Translations under genes and position numbers: made by a program
Notes under the pieces: generated by a model
The model's input: the letters and a program-made list of their open reading frames with translations, nothing else
Databases searched by the model: none
What the model was told of the DNA's origin: nothing
DNA from: JBBQLG01 sp038327655
GTDB taxonomy: Bacteria > Bacteroidota > Bacteroidia > Cytophagales > Spirosomataceae
Length of the DNA: 64,000 bases
Assembly (NCBI GenBank): GCA_038327655.1
Contig: JBBQLG010000005.1
Span: 1-64,000 of the forward strand
Reading direction: 5' to 3'
Shown: positions 41,538 to 50,385 of the stretch, piece after piece
Layout of the letters: each line of letters starts with the position of its first letter
Position numbering within the stretch: the stretch's first letter is position 1

Positions 41538-41762
41538 CTAACTATGGTCTGGTCTACCCCGATAAGTCAATTCATCGCGTACCGCACGAAAAAGCGTTTC
41601 GTTGATAAGACCAGCATCCAGACGGTCTCTCAGGTGCATTATGTAATCAGCGGTCGTCATTCCCTCCAGAATAGACAATTTATCAATTTCTTTAACTACA
41701 GATGCTTTTAATCTATCTTTTCGTTGCTCCTGCGTTACCGAATATACTACTAAGTTACTCAT
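41538..41762 (-). CDS. Small hypothetical protein, 74 aa
   Basis: Start ATG at 41762 (MSNLVVYSVTQEQRKDRLKA) is preferred to one 16 codons upstream because the upstream part has poor composition. The protein is helical and charged: KASVVKEIDKLSILEGMTTADYIMHLRDRLDAGLINETLFRAVRDEL, ending TYRGRPDHS. Length and charge recall small antitoxin or regulatory proteins, but I see no ribbon-helix-helix signature and no toxin gene next to it. It lies just after tRNA-Val. Confidence 0.5.
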   Translation of the reverse strand: MSNLVVYSVTQEQRKDRLKASVVKEIDKLSILEGMTTADYIMHLRDRLDAGLINETLFRAVRDELTYRGRPDHS

Positions 41763-42086
41763 TGTGAGAAAGTTAGGTGATCTATTCGTAAATGTATGAT
41801 ATTTCTGCAAAACGCAATGTACTCAGGTGGATACTTCTTGTTATTAGGGCATAACTGGCAATAAGGCAACCGATAAAGCAGATCGCTGCTGTTGAAGTGC
41901 CGACAAACTGGGCCGGAGAAAGCAGGAAACAACATCCAGCGGGCAGGCATCCGGCATGATATACAGCGATTTAGCTAAATCTTCGAGAGGCCATGAAATG
42001 ATTTGGCTTACCTACACCGATTGACACGGTTTGTGGAGGATATCTGTAACCAGGATGGACAAAGCAGCGCTTAGTCGAATTAAGGT
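41763..42086. other. Intergenic stretch without a recognisable gene
   Basis: 324 bases between the small gene and the Nudix regulator. I see no supported open frame, RNA gene, repeat or terminator; one 63-codon minus-strand frame has the composition of random sequence. Confidence 0.5.
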
Positions 42087-42827
42087 CTACATGGGGGACC
42101 CTCCTTTTTTGAAGCGATATAGATAGGGCGCCTTGTTAGCCGTACCCGTAAATTTCTTCTCCAGCCGTTCCAACGTATTCAGTTCAAGGATCTTCTTCTG
42201 GAAATTACTGCGCACAAAGGGTCTGGCAAAAATGGCTTCGTAGAGTTCCTGCACCTCTTTCATGGTAAACGTTGGTGGCAGCAGCGTAAAAGCGGTTAAT
42301 TTCTGGTCAAGCGTTTGCCGCAACGTATTGAGTGCTCTTTCAACGATCAGGTTGTGATCCATAATCATCGGTGGTAGATTCTCAATGGGATACCAGTCAA
42401 CCGATTCATCGAATTCTCCTCGTTTAGGTTCTACTCTACTTATGTCTACCAGCGCGTAATAACCAATCGACACGAAGCGCCGGAGCAGCCAGTCGATTTC
42501 TGTCCGGTTAGTTCGACTACTCCCGATGGTATCCTGATTCAGGAGGATGAGCCGCTCAAATTCCCCGGTACTGCTGCGATGAGTATCGCCAAACACGCTG
42601 AATTGCTCTAAATAAATGTTCGTTAAGCCAGTACGCTCTACTAAGATTCGGTGAGCAGCCTCGTCGATGCTTTCATCCTGTAGAATAAATCCGCCCGGCA
42701 ACGTCCAGAAGTCGCCCCTGAAAATCATTTTGGGAACCAGGACATTGAGTTGATTGGTCCGGTAACCGAAGATCACGCAATCAATTGATAATTGCTGAAT
42801 ATAATCCTGCTTGTTGAGTGAAGTCAT
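42087..42827 (-). CDS. Nudix-type (NrtR/AraR-like) transcription regulator, 246 aa
   Basis: The start at 42827 (MTSLNKQDYIQQLSIDCVIFGY) gives the usual N-terminus; the frame extends upstream but through AT-rich non-conserved sequence. A Nudix fold is clear (LVPKMIFRGDFWTLPGGFILQDESIDEAAHRILVERTGL), but the Nudix box lacks the REx2EE catalytic glutamates (AAHRILVERTGL), as in sensor domains that bind rather than cleave. The C-terminus is a winged helix: LLPPTFTMKEVQELYEAIFARPFVRSNFQKKIL, KKFTGTANKAPYLYRF. Bacteroidota members regulate sugar-use genes. It diverges from the sugar-dehydrogenase fusion gene across a perfect palindrome, its likely target. Confidence 0.88.
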   Translation of the reverse strand: MTSLNKQDYIQQLSIDCVIFGYRTNQLNVLVPKMIFRGDFWTLPGGFILQDESIDEAAHRILVERTGLTNIYLEQFSVFGDTHRSSTGEFERLILLNQDTIGSSRTNRTEIDWLLRRFVSIGYYALVDISRVEPKRGEFDESVDWYPIENLPPMIMDHNLIVERALNTLRQTLDQKLTAFTLLPPTFTMKEVQELYEAIFARPFVRSNFQKKILELNTLERLEKKFTGTANKAPYLYRFKKGGSPM

Positions 42828-42897
42828 GGCGTAATCGTTGTATAAGTCAGTCGAGGTTACAATGGTACAGTAAAGGTAATTTTTATGATAAATTTTA

Positions 42898-42916
42898 TTG
42901 TATAAAAAATATACAA
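42898..42916. promoter_or_regulatory. Candidate operator TTGTATA-AAAAA-TATACAA
   Basis: A perfect 19-bp palindrome, arms 42898-42904 and 42910-42916, in the intergenic region shared by the Nudix regulator and the 42970 gene. It ends 17 bases before the -7 box at 42934, so it covers the region where the upstream promoter box should be; a bound repressor would block that promoter. Confidence 0.65.
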
Positions 42917-42933
42917 TATCGGTTTCCCTTTTA

Positions 42934-42941
42934 TAACTTTG
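42934..42941 (+). promoter_or_regulatory. Bacteroidota -7 promoter box TAACTTTG
   Basis: Perfect TAnnTTTG match 29 bases before the ATG of the 42970 gene; predicted leader of about 20-25 bases. The upstream box position falls inside the palindrome at 42898-42916. Confidence 0.6.
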
Positions 42942-42969
42942 CTTACCGTTAGCCAACCCGTCGGTCAAT

Positions 42970-45900
42970 ATGCGAAACAAACTTCTTAGAATCAGCCTCT
43001 TGATGGCATGCCTGTGTGTGCTGATACAAACCAGCTTTGCTCAGACGCCCAAGATAAACGTACTGGTCTTCAGTAAAACGGCTGCTTTCCGGCATCAGTC
43101 CATCGAAGCCGGTAAAAAGGCGCTCGCCAGTATGGCGACAGAAAAGGGCTTTGGGGTGAGTTTTACCGAAGATGCCGGGCAACTTAACGAAGCGAACCTG
43201 AAAAAATTTAATACGGTCGTGTTTCTGAGCACGACGGGCGATGTGCTGAACAACGAGCAGCAGGCGGCTTTTGAGCGTTATATTCAGGCGGGCGGTGGCT
43301 ATGTAGGCATCCATGCGGCTACCGACACGGAGTACGAATGGCCCTGGTATGGGCAACTGGCGGGTGCTTATTTCCTCGATCACCCCAGTACCCCCAGTAA
43401 TGTGCAGAAAGGTAAGTTTGTCGTCACGCAGAAAAACCACTGGGCGACCAAAGGAATGCCCGACACGTTTGAACGAACGGATGAGTTTTACAGCTTCAAG
43501 GCTATTTCGCCTAAAATCAATGTCGTGCTGACGCTTGATGACAAAAGCTACGTTGGCGGTCACAACCCGGATTTTAATCCCATAAGCTGGTATCAGGAAT
43601 TTGATGGCGGACGCTCGTTTTACACGGCGATGGGCCATACGGATGAGAGTTTCGCCGAGCCATTGTTTCTAAATCACCTTTGGGCCGGCATTCAGTACGC
43701 AGCCGGTGGCGATGCCCCCAAACCGCTGAATTACGCCAAATCCCGGCCGGAAGAAAACCGGTTCAACAAAGCTATTTTAGCCGAAAAGCTCGACGAGCCA
43801 ATGGAATTAAGTGTACTCGGCAACGGACGGGTGCTGTTCATTCAGCGCAAGGGAGAGGTTCGGCTTTACAACATCAAAACCAAGGAGCTGAAAACCATTG
43901 CCAAACTTCCGGTTAGCACTAAATACGTTAATAAAGAAGGCAAGGAGTCGATGGGTGAAGATGGTCTGCTGGGCCTCAACAAAGACCCCAACTTTGCCCG
44001 TAACCACTGGATTTACCTGTATTATTCGGACCCCAGCGAATCTAAAAACGTGCTGGCCCGCTTCGAGCTGAAGGGCGATGAACTGGATATGGCCTCCAGA
44101 AAAGTTATGCTGGCTATACCCACCCAGCGCGAGGAGTGCTGCCATACCGGCGGCTCGATTGCCTGGGACCGGTCCGGAAACCTGTATTTATCAACGGGTG
44201 ACAATACGAATCCCCACGGCTCGAACGGGTACAGCCCCAGCGACGAGCGGGAAGGCCGCAGTGCCTGGGATGCGCAGAAGTCGTCGGCCAACACCAATGA
44301 CTTACGCGGTAAAATCATTCGCATCACCCCCCAGCCCGACGGTACCTACACCATTCCCGACGGTAACCTATTTGCCAAAGGCACCGACCCGTCGGACCGC
44401 CCGCAGACGCGCCCCGAAATCTACACGATGGGCCATCGCAACCCGTTCCGTATCTCGGTGGATGCCAAAACCGGTTACGTCTATTGGGGTGAGGTAGGCC
44501 CCGATGCCGCTAAACCCGATCCCAATCGGGGGGCCGCAGGTCACGATGAGATAGGACAGGCTCGCCAGGCGGGAAATTTTGGCTGGCCGCACTTTGTGGG
44601 CGACAACAAAGCGTACAACAAGTACAACTTTGCCGCCAGTACGTCCGGCGAGAAGTGGGATGTTAATGCCCCTTCCAATACATCGCCCAATAACACGGGG
44701 CTGCAAACGCTGCCAGCCGCTCAGAAAGCGTTTATCTGGTATCCCTACGATGGTTCGCCGGAGTTTCCGCTGGTGGGTGCCGGTGGTCGCAATGCCATGG
44801 CGGGTCCGGTCTTTTACGCAGACAACTTCAAAGGGGCAGCCCAGGCGTTCCCGGATTATTACGACGGCAAACTCCTGACCTACGACTGGATGCGCGGCTG
44901 GATCATGGCCGTTACCATGGACTCGGTCGGTACGTACAAGTCGATGGAGCGGTTCATGCCGAGCTACAAATTCTCCAACCCGATGGATATGGAGTTTGCC
45001 GACAACGGTAACCTGTACATGCTCGAATACGGTTCCGGCTGGTTTTCGGCCAACGACGATGCCCGGCTGATTCGCATCGAGTACAACGGCGGCAACCGCA
45101 AGCCGCAGGTGCAGGTAACCGCCAACAAAATGGGTAGTTCTGCCCCCATGAACCTGAAGCTAAGTGCCGGGGGAACGGCCGATGCCGATGGCGACGCGCT
45201 GACCTATTCCTGGACGATTGCCTCCAAGAATGGCTTCAGCAAAACGGTTAATGCGCCCGACGCGAACCTGACGCTGGCCAAAACGGGCGTTTACAAAGCC
45301 ACCCTGACGGTGAACGACGGCAAAGGTGGCACGTCTTCGCAGTCCATAGACATTACGGTAGGGAACGAAGCGCCCGTCCTGACCATGGACATGCCGGGGG
45401 GCAACAAGTCATTTTTCGCCCCGAATAAACCGTTTCGTTACGATGTTAAAGTGAGCGATAAGGAAGACGGCACACTGGGCAAAGGGATCGATCCGGAGCG
45501 GGTGGCGGTTAATATTGATTACCTGCCCGAAGGATACGATCAGATCGCTGTTGCGCAGGGGCACCGGTCAGCCGATGCGGGTGCCTTGTTGGCGGGTGGC
45601 AAAAAACTCATCGAAGCGGGCGACTGCAAGGGATGCCACAGCATCAACAAAAAGTCGATTGGACCGGCCTACACCGACGTGGCCAGGAAGTACAAAGGCG
45701 ACAACTCGGCCCTGGAGCGGCTAACAAAAAAAGTGATTGCCGGGGGTAGTGGCGTCTGGGGCGAAACGGCCATGGCCGCCCACCCGCAACTGTCGGCCAC
45801 CGATGCTTCCGAGATGGTCAAATACATCCTCAGCGTATCGGGCGAAGCAGCACCGGCCAGCGCGTTACCGGTGAAAGGCAGCTATACGGCCAATTTACCA

Positions 45901-46437
45901 TCGGGTGATAAGGGCAAGGGCGTTTACATCGTACGGGCTTCTTACGAAGACAAAGGAGCCAAAGGGCTGCCGTCGCTGAAGTCGGAACAGACGTTTGTGC
46001 TTCGGAATGCCAAAGCGGATGCCCACAGCTTTGATGCATACGATAACGTCAATAAAATGTCATTTGGTGGTAGCAATCTGGCCATTCCCAGCAAGTCAGG
46101 CGCCTACATGGCCATGAAACAGGTTGATTTGGCGGGCGTTACCGAATTTCGCGTCATGGCTTCGGCACCCAAACCTCAGCTTAATGCCGTGGGGGGCAAG
46201 GTTGAACTGCGCTTAGACAGTCCAACGGGTAAGCTGATCGGCGAATCCAGGTTCCTGGAGGCCTCCGAGAAAATGGATTTTACCCCGTCTCAATTAACGA
46301 TCCCGGTTAAACTACCCGTTCCGCTGGACAATAAACCACACGACGTTTACCTCGTCTTTATGAACCCCAAAGACGCGCTCGGCAGCCTGATGGTGGTAAT
46401 GGGCGTTGAAGCCGTGCTGGGCTCCGACGGACAATGA
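42970..46437 (+). CDS. Secreted ThuA / sugar dehydrogenase / PKD / cytochrome c fusion protein, 1155 aa
   Basis: After the signal peptide (VLIQTSFAQ) come, in order: a ThuA-like domain at about 27-245 (INVLVFSKTAAFRHQSI, GGGYVGIHAATDTEYEWPWYG); a six-bladed glucose/sorbosone dehydrogenase propeller at about 265-700 (EDGLLGLNKDPNFARNHWIYLYYS, CCHTGGSIAWDRSGNLYLSTGDNT, RPEIYTMGHRNPFRISVD, GNFGWPHFVGDN); a PKD domain at 705-790 (GTADADGDALTYSW); a cytochrome c with CKGCH near 886-890 and SIGPAYTDVARKYKG; and a C-terminal CBM6-like beta domain. The array suggests periplasmic or surface oxidation of a sugar derivative with electrons passed to the attached haem. Start at 42970 follows the -7 box and a candidate operator. 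Confidence 0.92.
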   Translation: MRNKLLRISLLMACLCVLIQTSFAQTPKINVLVFSKTAAFRHQSIEAGKKALASMATEKGFGVSFTEDAGQLNEANLKKFNTVVFLSTTGDVLNNEQQAAFERYIQAGGGYVGIHAATDTEYEWPWYGQLAGAYFLDHPSTPSNVQKGKFVVTQKNHWATKGMPDTFERTDEFYSFKAISPKINVVLTLDDKSYVGGHNPDFNPISWYQEFDGGRSFYTAMGHTDESFAEPLFLNHLWAGIQYAAGGDAPKPLNYAKSRPEENRFNKAILAEKLDEPMELSVLGNGRVLFIQRKGEVRLYNIKTKELKTIAKLPVSTKYVNKEGKESMGEDGLLGLNKDPNFARNHWIYLYYSDPSESKNVLARFELKGDELDMASRKVMLAIPTQREECCHTGGSIAWDRSGNLYLSTGDNTNPHGSNGYSPSDEREGRSAWDAQKSSANTNDLRGKIIRITPQPDGTYTIPDGNLFAKGTDPSDRPQTRPEIYTMGHRNPFRISVDAKTGYVYWGEVGPDAAKPDPNRGAAGHDEIGQARQAGNFGWPHFVGDNKAYNKYNFAASTSGEKWDVNAPSNTSPNNTGLQTLPAAQKAFIWYPYDGSPEFPLVGAGGRNAMAGPVFYADNFKGAAQAFPDYYDGKLLTYDWMRGWIMAVTMDSVGTYKSMERFMPSYKFSNPMDMEFADNGNLYMLEYGSGWFSANDDARLIRIEYNGGNRKPQVQVTANKMGSSAPMNLKLSAGGTADADGDALTYSWTIASKNGFSKTVNAPDANLTLAKTGVYKATLTVNDGKGGTSSQSIDITVGNEAPVLTMDMPGGNKSFFAPNKPFRYDVKVSDKEDGTLGKGIDPERVAVNIDYLPEGYDQIAVAQGHRSADAGALLAGGKKLIEAGDCKGCHSINKKSIGPAYTDVARKYKGDNSALERLTKKVIAGGSGVWGETAMAAHPQLSATDASEMVKYILSVSGEAAPASALPVKGSYTANLPSGDKGKGVYIVRASYEDKGAKGLPSLKSEQTFVLRNAKADAHSFDAYDNVNKMSFGGSNLAIPSKSGAYMAMKQVDLAGVTEFRVMASAPKPQLNAVGGKVELRLDSPTGKLIGESRFLEASEKMDFTPSQLTIPVKLPVPLDNKPHDVYLVFMNPKDALGSLMVVMGVEAVLGSDGQ

Positions 46438-46478
46438 TGACTAATCTGACCAACAAATAACCTTAAACCCTTATCCTG

Positions 46479-46856
46479 ATGAAAAAAGTAAGCATCCTTT
46501 TGTTCCTCATCCTGTTGAGTGTTGCCGTTGACACTATTGCGCAGGCACCTGCCCCGGCCGATTTTTTTGTGGGAAGATGGGAGATCGTAGTGTTGGGGAC
46601 ACCCAATGGCGATGCCAAATTCGTGACAGAACTGGTTCGAAAAGACGGTAAGCTAACCGGCCAACTGGAAGACCCCACGGACTCGACCAAGGCGCCGATT
46701 CCCATTACCAAAATTGACGAAAGTGCGGATAAACTCGCATTGGCCTTTACGGCTCAGGGCTTTGACGTTAACCTGGACTTGAGTAAAGTCGATGACGACA
46801 ACCTCAAAGGCATGCTGATGAACATGTTCGAGGCAAAGGCAAAGCGGCTGAAGTAA
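46479..46856 (+). CDS. Secreted protein of unknown function, 125 aa
   Basis: Signal peptide MKKVSILLFLILLSVAVDTIAQ, then a small beta-rich domain: FFVGRWEIVVLGTPNGDAKF, ELVRKDGKLTGQLEDP and LALAFTAQGFDVNLDLSKVDDDNLKGMLM. The pattern of a tryptophan near the start (GRW) and alternating strands recalls lipocalin-like small secreted proteins of Bacteroidota. It begins 41 bases after the fusion gene and precedes a shared terminator, so it is probably co-expressed with it. No function can be named. Confidence 0.7.
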   Translation: MKKVSILLFLILLSVAVDTIAQAPAPADFFVGRWEIVVLGTPNGDAKFVTELVRKDGKLTGQLEDPTDSTKAPIPITKIDESADKLALAFTAQGFDVNLDLSKVDDDNLKGMLMNMFEAKAKRLK

Positions 46857-46875
46857 TACGTAGTAAACAGAACAA

Positions 46876-46919
46876 AAAGCAAAAGAAGACGGGGATCAAC
46901 TCCCGTCTTCTTTTGCTTT
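46876..46919. terminator. Intrinsic terminator between convergent genes
   Basis: AAAGCAAAAGAAGACGGG on the left pairs with its complement ending at 46919 around a short loop. It closes the 42970-46856 transcript, and may also stop the convergent GMC gene. Confidence 0.8.
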
Positions 46920-46970
46920 CTGGTAGACCCTCATCCCCGTAGCTGAGTCGAGTGCCGGATAGATACAACC

Positions 46971-48674
46971 TTACAGGTTTCCTTTTTTCAGTTCCTGCAC
47001 CGCAAAATTGGCCGCCCGGGCCGTTAGGGCCATGTAGGTGAGCGAGGGGTTTTGACAAGCCGTAGAGGCCATCGCCGAACCATCCGTGACAAACACATTT
47101 TTTACGGCGTGTAGCTGATTGTGCGCGTTGAGCATCGACGTTTTGGGGTCACGTCCCATCCGGGCCGTACCCATCTCGTGGACCGAGAAACCAATCACGT
47201 TATCGTCTTCCCACCGCTTCACGTTTTTAAGGCCAATCTGTTCCAGCATTTCTATGGACGCATGGGCCATGTCTTTGCGCATGGCTATCTCATTTTCGCG
47301 GAACCGGGCGTCGATGGTCAGGGTCGGCAAACCATTCACATCCAGTTTACCCGTATTCAGCGTAACCCGGTTGTCGGCATGGGGCAGACACTCGCCGTAG
47401 TTAGACAGTCGAATCTGCCACGGACCGGGCTGCGTGGCGGATACTTTCAGGTCGGCCCCAAAACCAGGCTGTGCCATCACCTGCTGCCAACCCGCCCGCC
47501 CGGCCCCGCCGTAGGTCATAAAACCCCGCACATAATCGGTGCGCTGCGTTTCGGGCGAAATATTGCGAAACCGGGGAATGATACACTGCACCGGCCGCCG
47601 ACCGTAATAATAGTCCTGCTCGAACCCCTCTATCGACGCCGTGGCACCTACGTTTTTCTGGTGATCCATCAGGTAGCGGCCCAGTGCGTCGCTGTCATTA
47701 CCAAAGCCGTTCGGGAACCGGTTCGAGGTGGAGTGCATCAGCAGCCAGGCGGTGTTGAGCGTACCGGCATTCAGAAAAATGACTTTGGCGAAGTAATCGG
47801 TCGTCAGCTTCGTGGTCAGGTCCAGCACCCGTACGCCGGTGGCCCGTTGCTTTTTGGCATCGTACAGCACCTCTGTCACGACCGAATCGGGTTTGAGCGT
47901 CAGTTTACCGGTGGCGCGGGCGTCGGGAATGGTACTGGATACACTGCTGAAGTAGCCGCCGTAGGGGCAACCCCGCTCGCACAGATTGCGGGACTGACAC
48001 AAGCCCCGGCCCCGGTGCGCAACGGTCAGGTGAGCCGCCCGGCCAATGCTCATCCGCCGACCCGGAAAGGCCGTTTCCACTTTTCCTTTCATCCATTTCT
48101 CCACGCAGTTCATCTCGAACGGCGGCAAAAATTCACTATCCGGCAGTTGTGGCAGGTGTTCGGTCTGCCCGGTAATGCCCACGTACCGTTCCACGTAACT
48201 GTACCAGGGCGCCAGGTCTTTGTAGCGGATGGGCCAGTCGACACCGTGGCCGTCGCGGGCGTTGGCCGTAAAGTCGAGGTCACTCCAGCGGTAGGTTTGC
48301 CGCCCCCAGATCAGGGATTTCCCGCCAACCTGATACCCGCGAATCCACCAGAAGGGCGATTTCTCGGTATAGGGATAGTCGACATCCTTTACATAAAAAT
48401 GCTTGGTAGCATCGCTGAAGGCATAATTCCGGCTCTGCACCGGATAATCGGCAACGCGCTCACGGGTATCCCGTCCGCGATACGGCACCTCCCAGGGGTT
48501 CCAGTTGGCAGTTGGATAGCCGGTAACGTGTTCGACCGCACGGCCCCGTTCCAGCACGATCGTACGCAGCCCTTTCTGGGTCAGTTCTTTGGCGGCCCAA
48601 CCACCCGTAATGCCGGAGCCAACCACAATGGCGTCGTAGGTATTACGGTCAGTCGCATCAATGTTGAGGTTCAT
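46971..48674 (-). CDS. GMC-family FAD oxidoreductase, 567 aa
   Basis: Start at 48674 (MNLNIDATDRNTYDAIVVGSGITGGWAAKELTQKGLRTIVLERG) gives the FAD dinucleotide fold right at the N-terminus. Later features are KSLIWGRQTYRWSDLDF, RGLCQSRNLCERGCPYGGYFSSVSS (a cysteine cluster seen in this subfamily), VIFLNAGTLNTAWLLMHS, and the C-terminal GFSVHEMGTARMGRDPKTS with NVFVTDGSAMASTACQNPSLTYMALTARAA, where the histidine and asparagine of the active site lie. It resembles the large subunit of gluconate/glucoside dehydrogenases of Bacteroidota. No small subunit or cytochrome gene follows, but the cytochrome-bearing dehydrogenase fusion is convergent with it. No secretion signal seen. Confidence 0.9.
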   Translation of the reverse strand: MNLNIDATDRNTYDAIVVGSGITGGWAAKELTQKGLRTIVLERGRAVEHVTGYPTANWNPWEVPYRGRDTRERVADYPVQSRNYAFSDATKHFYVKDVDYPYTEKSPFWWIRGYQVGGKSLIWGRQTYRWSDLDFTANARDGHGVDWPIRYKDLAPWYSYVERYVGITGQTEHLPQLPDSEFLPPFEMNCVEKWMKGKVETAFPGRRMSIGRAAHLTVAHRGRGLCQSRNLCERGCPYGGYFSSVSSTIPDARATGKLTLKPDSVVTEVLYDAKKQRATGVRVLDLTTKLTTDYFAKVIFLNAGTLNTAWLLMHSTSNRFPNGFGNDSDALGRYLMDHQKNVGATASIEGFEQDYYYGRRPVQCIIPRFRNISPETQRTDYVRGFMTYGGAGRAGWQQVMAQPGFGADLKVSATQPGPWQIRLSNYGECLPHADNRVTLNTGKLDVNGLPTLTIDARFRENEIAMRKDMAHASIEMLEQIGLKNVKRWEDDNVIGFSVHEMGTARMGRDPKTSMLNAHNQLHAVKNVFVTDGSAMASTACQNPSLTYMALTARAANFAVQELKKGNL

Positions 48675-48780
48675 AGTAGTATAACGAAAAGCACTCAAAA
48701 TCAGACCTGTGCTACTCGCTCTAAAAATACTACTAATTCCGACTGATTCGACCAATGCACCATCCCCACCCTTATTTTGT

Positions 48781-48788
48781 TAGCTTTG
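48781..48788 (+). promoter_or_regulatory. Bacteroidota -7 promoter box TAGCTTTG
   Basis: Perfect TAnnTTTG match 41 bases before the ArsR-family start. It would drive the ArsR-OYE-azoreductase unit. The upstream TTG box is not clear. Confidence 0.5.
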
Positions 48789-48828
48789 TGAATGGCCGGA
48801 ACAGCCCCACTGGACCTGCCGACAAAAA

Positions 48829-49110
48829 ATGGACTATAAAATGGATTGCAAATTCATCGAACGGGCAACGGGTGCCATCGCCGATAAATCACGACTGTCT
48901 ATTCTGCTGGAACTGGCCAGGAAAGACAGCCTCACCAACGCGGAAGTAATGGAACTGGTCGGCTTGTCACAGCCGTGCGTATCGCACCATATCAAACAAC
49001 TGATCGACAGTGGGTTGATTACGTCCCGCAAAGAAGGACGCAACATCCACCTGAGCCTCAACAAAGAGGCCATTCAGCAGTTGACGGCTTTTCTGGATGC
49101 ATTGGCTTAA
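48829..49110 (+). CDS. ArsR-family transcription regulator, 93 aa
   Basis: A compact winged-helix protein: ATGAIADKSRLSILLELARKDSLTNAEVMELVGLSQPCVSHHIKQLIDSGLITSRKEGRNIHLSLN. The recognition helix begins SQPCVSHHI, placing a cysteine (Cys50) at the DNA-binding surface; the only other cysteine is Cys7. The classical arsenic and metal-site motifs (ELCVC, DxHxxH) are absent. With an OYE reductase and an azoreductase downstream, a thiol-based electrophile or quinone sensor is a reasonable inference. An in-frame ATG four codons later is an alternative start. Confidence 0.85.
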   Translation: MDYKMDCKFIERATGAIADKSRLSILLELARKDSLTNAEVMELVGLSQPCVSHHIKQLIDSGLITSRKEGRNIHLSLNKEAIQQLTAFLDALA

Positions 49111-49164
49111 ACTTTTTCTTAAATACATCCAAACTTTTAAATATATCGAGGTGTTAAGTAGACG

Positions 49165-49179
49165 GACTGCTCGGCAGTC
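49165..49179. promoter_or_regulatory. Inverted repeat GACTGC-TCG-GCAGTC ahead of the OYE gene
   Basis: Perfect six-base arms, 34 bases before the ATG at 49213 and 54 bases after the ArsR stop. It may be an operator for the ArsR-type protein or a leader hairpin. Confidence 0.35.
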
Positions 49180-49212
49180 AATCGTTCTTCTACCTTAAAA
49201 ACCATCAACACA

Positions 49213-50304
49213 ATGGCACAAAAGCTGTTCGAAGCCACCCAATTAGGCACCATTACCCTTGCCAATCATATCGTTATGGCTCCCATGACCCGCAACCGGG
49301 CCACTACTGACCACGACGTAACCGACATCATGGCTACCTACTACGCACAACGGGCGTCGGCGGGGCTGATCATATCCGAAGGCATTGCCCCCTCGGCCAA
49401 CGGCAATGGTTACGCCCGGGTTCCGGGTCTTTACACGCCCGCCCAGGTCAACGGCTGGAAGAACGTAACGGCTGCTCTCCACGAAAAGGGCGGTAAAATC
49501 TTCGCTCAACTGATGCACTCCGGGCGCATTGGTCATTCGGTCAATATGCACGAAGGAGCCGAACTGGTAGCCCCATCGGCTATTCCGGCGGGCGGTCAGG
49601 TGTATACCGATACAGACGGCATGCTGGATCACCCCATGCCCCACGCCCTGACCACGGACGAAGTAAAAGCGACCGTTCAGGAGTTTGTACAGGCGGCTAA
49701 AAATGCCATCGAAGCCGGTTTCGACGGGGTTGAAATCCACGGAGCCAACGGTTACCTGATCGAGCAGTTTCTGCGGGAAACGACCAATCAGCGGACCGAC
49801 GAATACGGCGGCAGCATCGAAAATAACGCCCGGTTTGCCCTTGAAGTAGCGCAGGAAGTGTCAGCGGCCATTGGTAAAGACAAAACCGGTATTCGGTTGT
49901 CGCCCTGGGGTGTATTCAACGACATGCCCTACGCGCCCGAGTACGACGCGGTTTATGTGCATTTAGCCGAAAAACTGAATGATTCCGTAGTGTATGTTCA
50001 CTTAGTCGATCACGAGTCGATGGGTGCGCCCGCCGTCGACAAGTCGATTGTTGATGCCGTACGGAAAAACTACAAAGGCACTCTGATTCTCAGCGGTGGT
50101 TATGATGCCGAACGGGCCGAAGCCACTTTGGACAATGGTCAGGCCGACCTGATTGCCATCGGTCGTCCGTTCATTGCGAATCCCGACCTCGTCGAACGAC
50201 TGGAAACCGGTGCGGCTCTGAACCAGCCCGATTTCTCGACGTTTTACACGCCGGGCGAAAAAGGCTATACGGATTATCCGGTGCTCGAAACGGCGCAGGC
50301 TTAG
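49213..50304 (+). CDS. Old Yellow Enzyme-family alkene reductase, 363 aa
   Basis: FMN-dependent reductase of activated C=C bonds and nitro-compounds (NemA/OYE type). MAQKLFEATQLGTITLANHIVMAPMTRNRA at the start, LYTPAQVNGWKNVTAALHEKGGKIFAQLMHSGRIGH, FDGVEIHGANGYLIEQFLRETTNQRTDEYGGSIENNARF with the phosphate- and substrate-site residues, VGVRLSPWGVFNDM-like GIRLSPWGVFNDM, and ADLIAIGRPFIANPDLVERL at the end. All conserved blocks are intact; length is typical. It sits 102 bases after the ArsR gene and 81 bases before the azoreductase. Confidence 0.93.
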   Translation: MAQKLFEATQLGTITLANHIVMAPMTRNRATTDHDVTDIMATYYAQRASAGLIISEGIAPSANGNGYARVPGLYTPAQVNGWKNVTAALHEKGGKIFAQLMHSGRIGHSVNMHEGAELVAPSAIPAGGQVYTDTDGMLDHPMPHALTTDEVKATVQEFVQAAKNAIEAGFDGVEIHGANGYLIEQFLRETTNQRTDEYGGSIENNARFALEVAQEVSAAIGKDKTGIRLSPWGVFNDMPYAPEYDAVYVHLAEKLNDSVVYVHLVDHESMGAPAVDKSIVDAVRKNYKGTLILSGGYDAERAEATLDNGQADLIAIGRPFIANPDLVERLETGAALNQPDFSTFYTPGEKGYTDYPVLETAQA

Positions 50305-50385
50305 TTAATGTCAACAATCAGACGGTATTCATAAGTCATTATTTTTCGTTTCCGCTGCCGTATGGTAGCCCTATTTTAATCAACC

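Noticed and set aside
41345..42086. Integration site of a mobile element at tRNA-Val
   Set aside because: No integrase gene and no direct repeat of the tRNA 3' end could be found downstream within the window.
47121..48746. 541-codon plus-strand frame opposite the GMC oxidoreductase
   Set aside because: High-GC antisense shadow; the minus strand encodes all GMC motifs.
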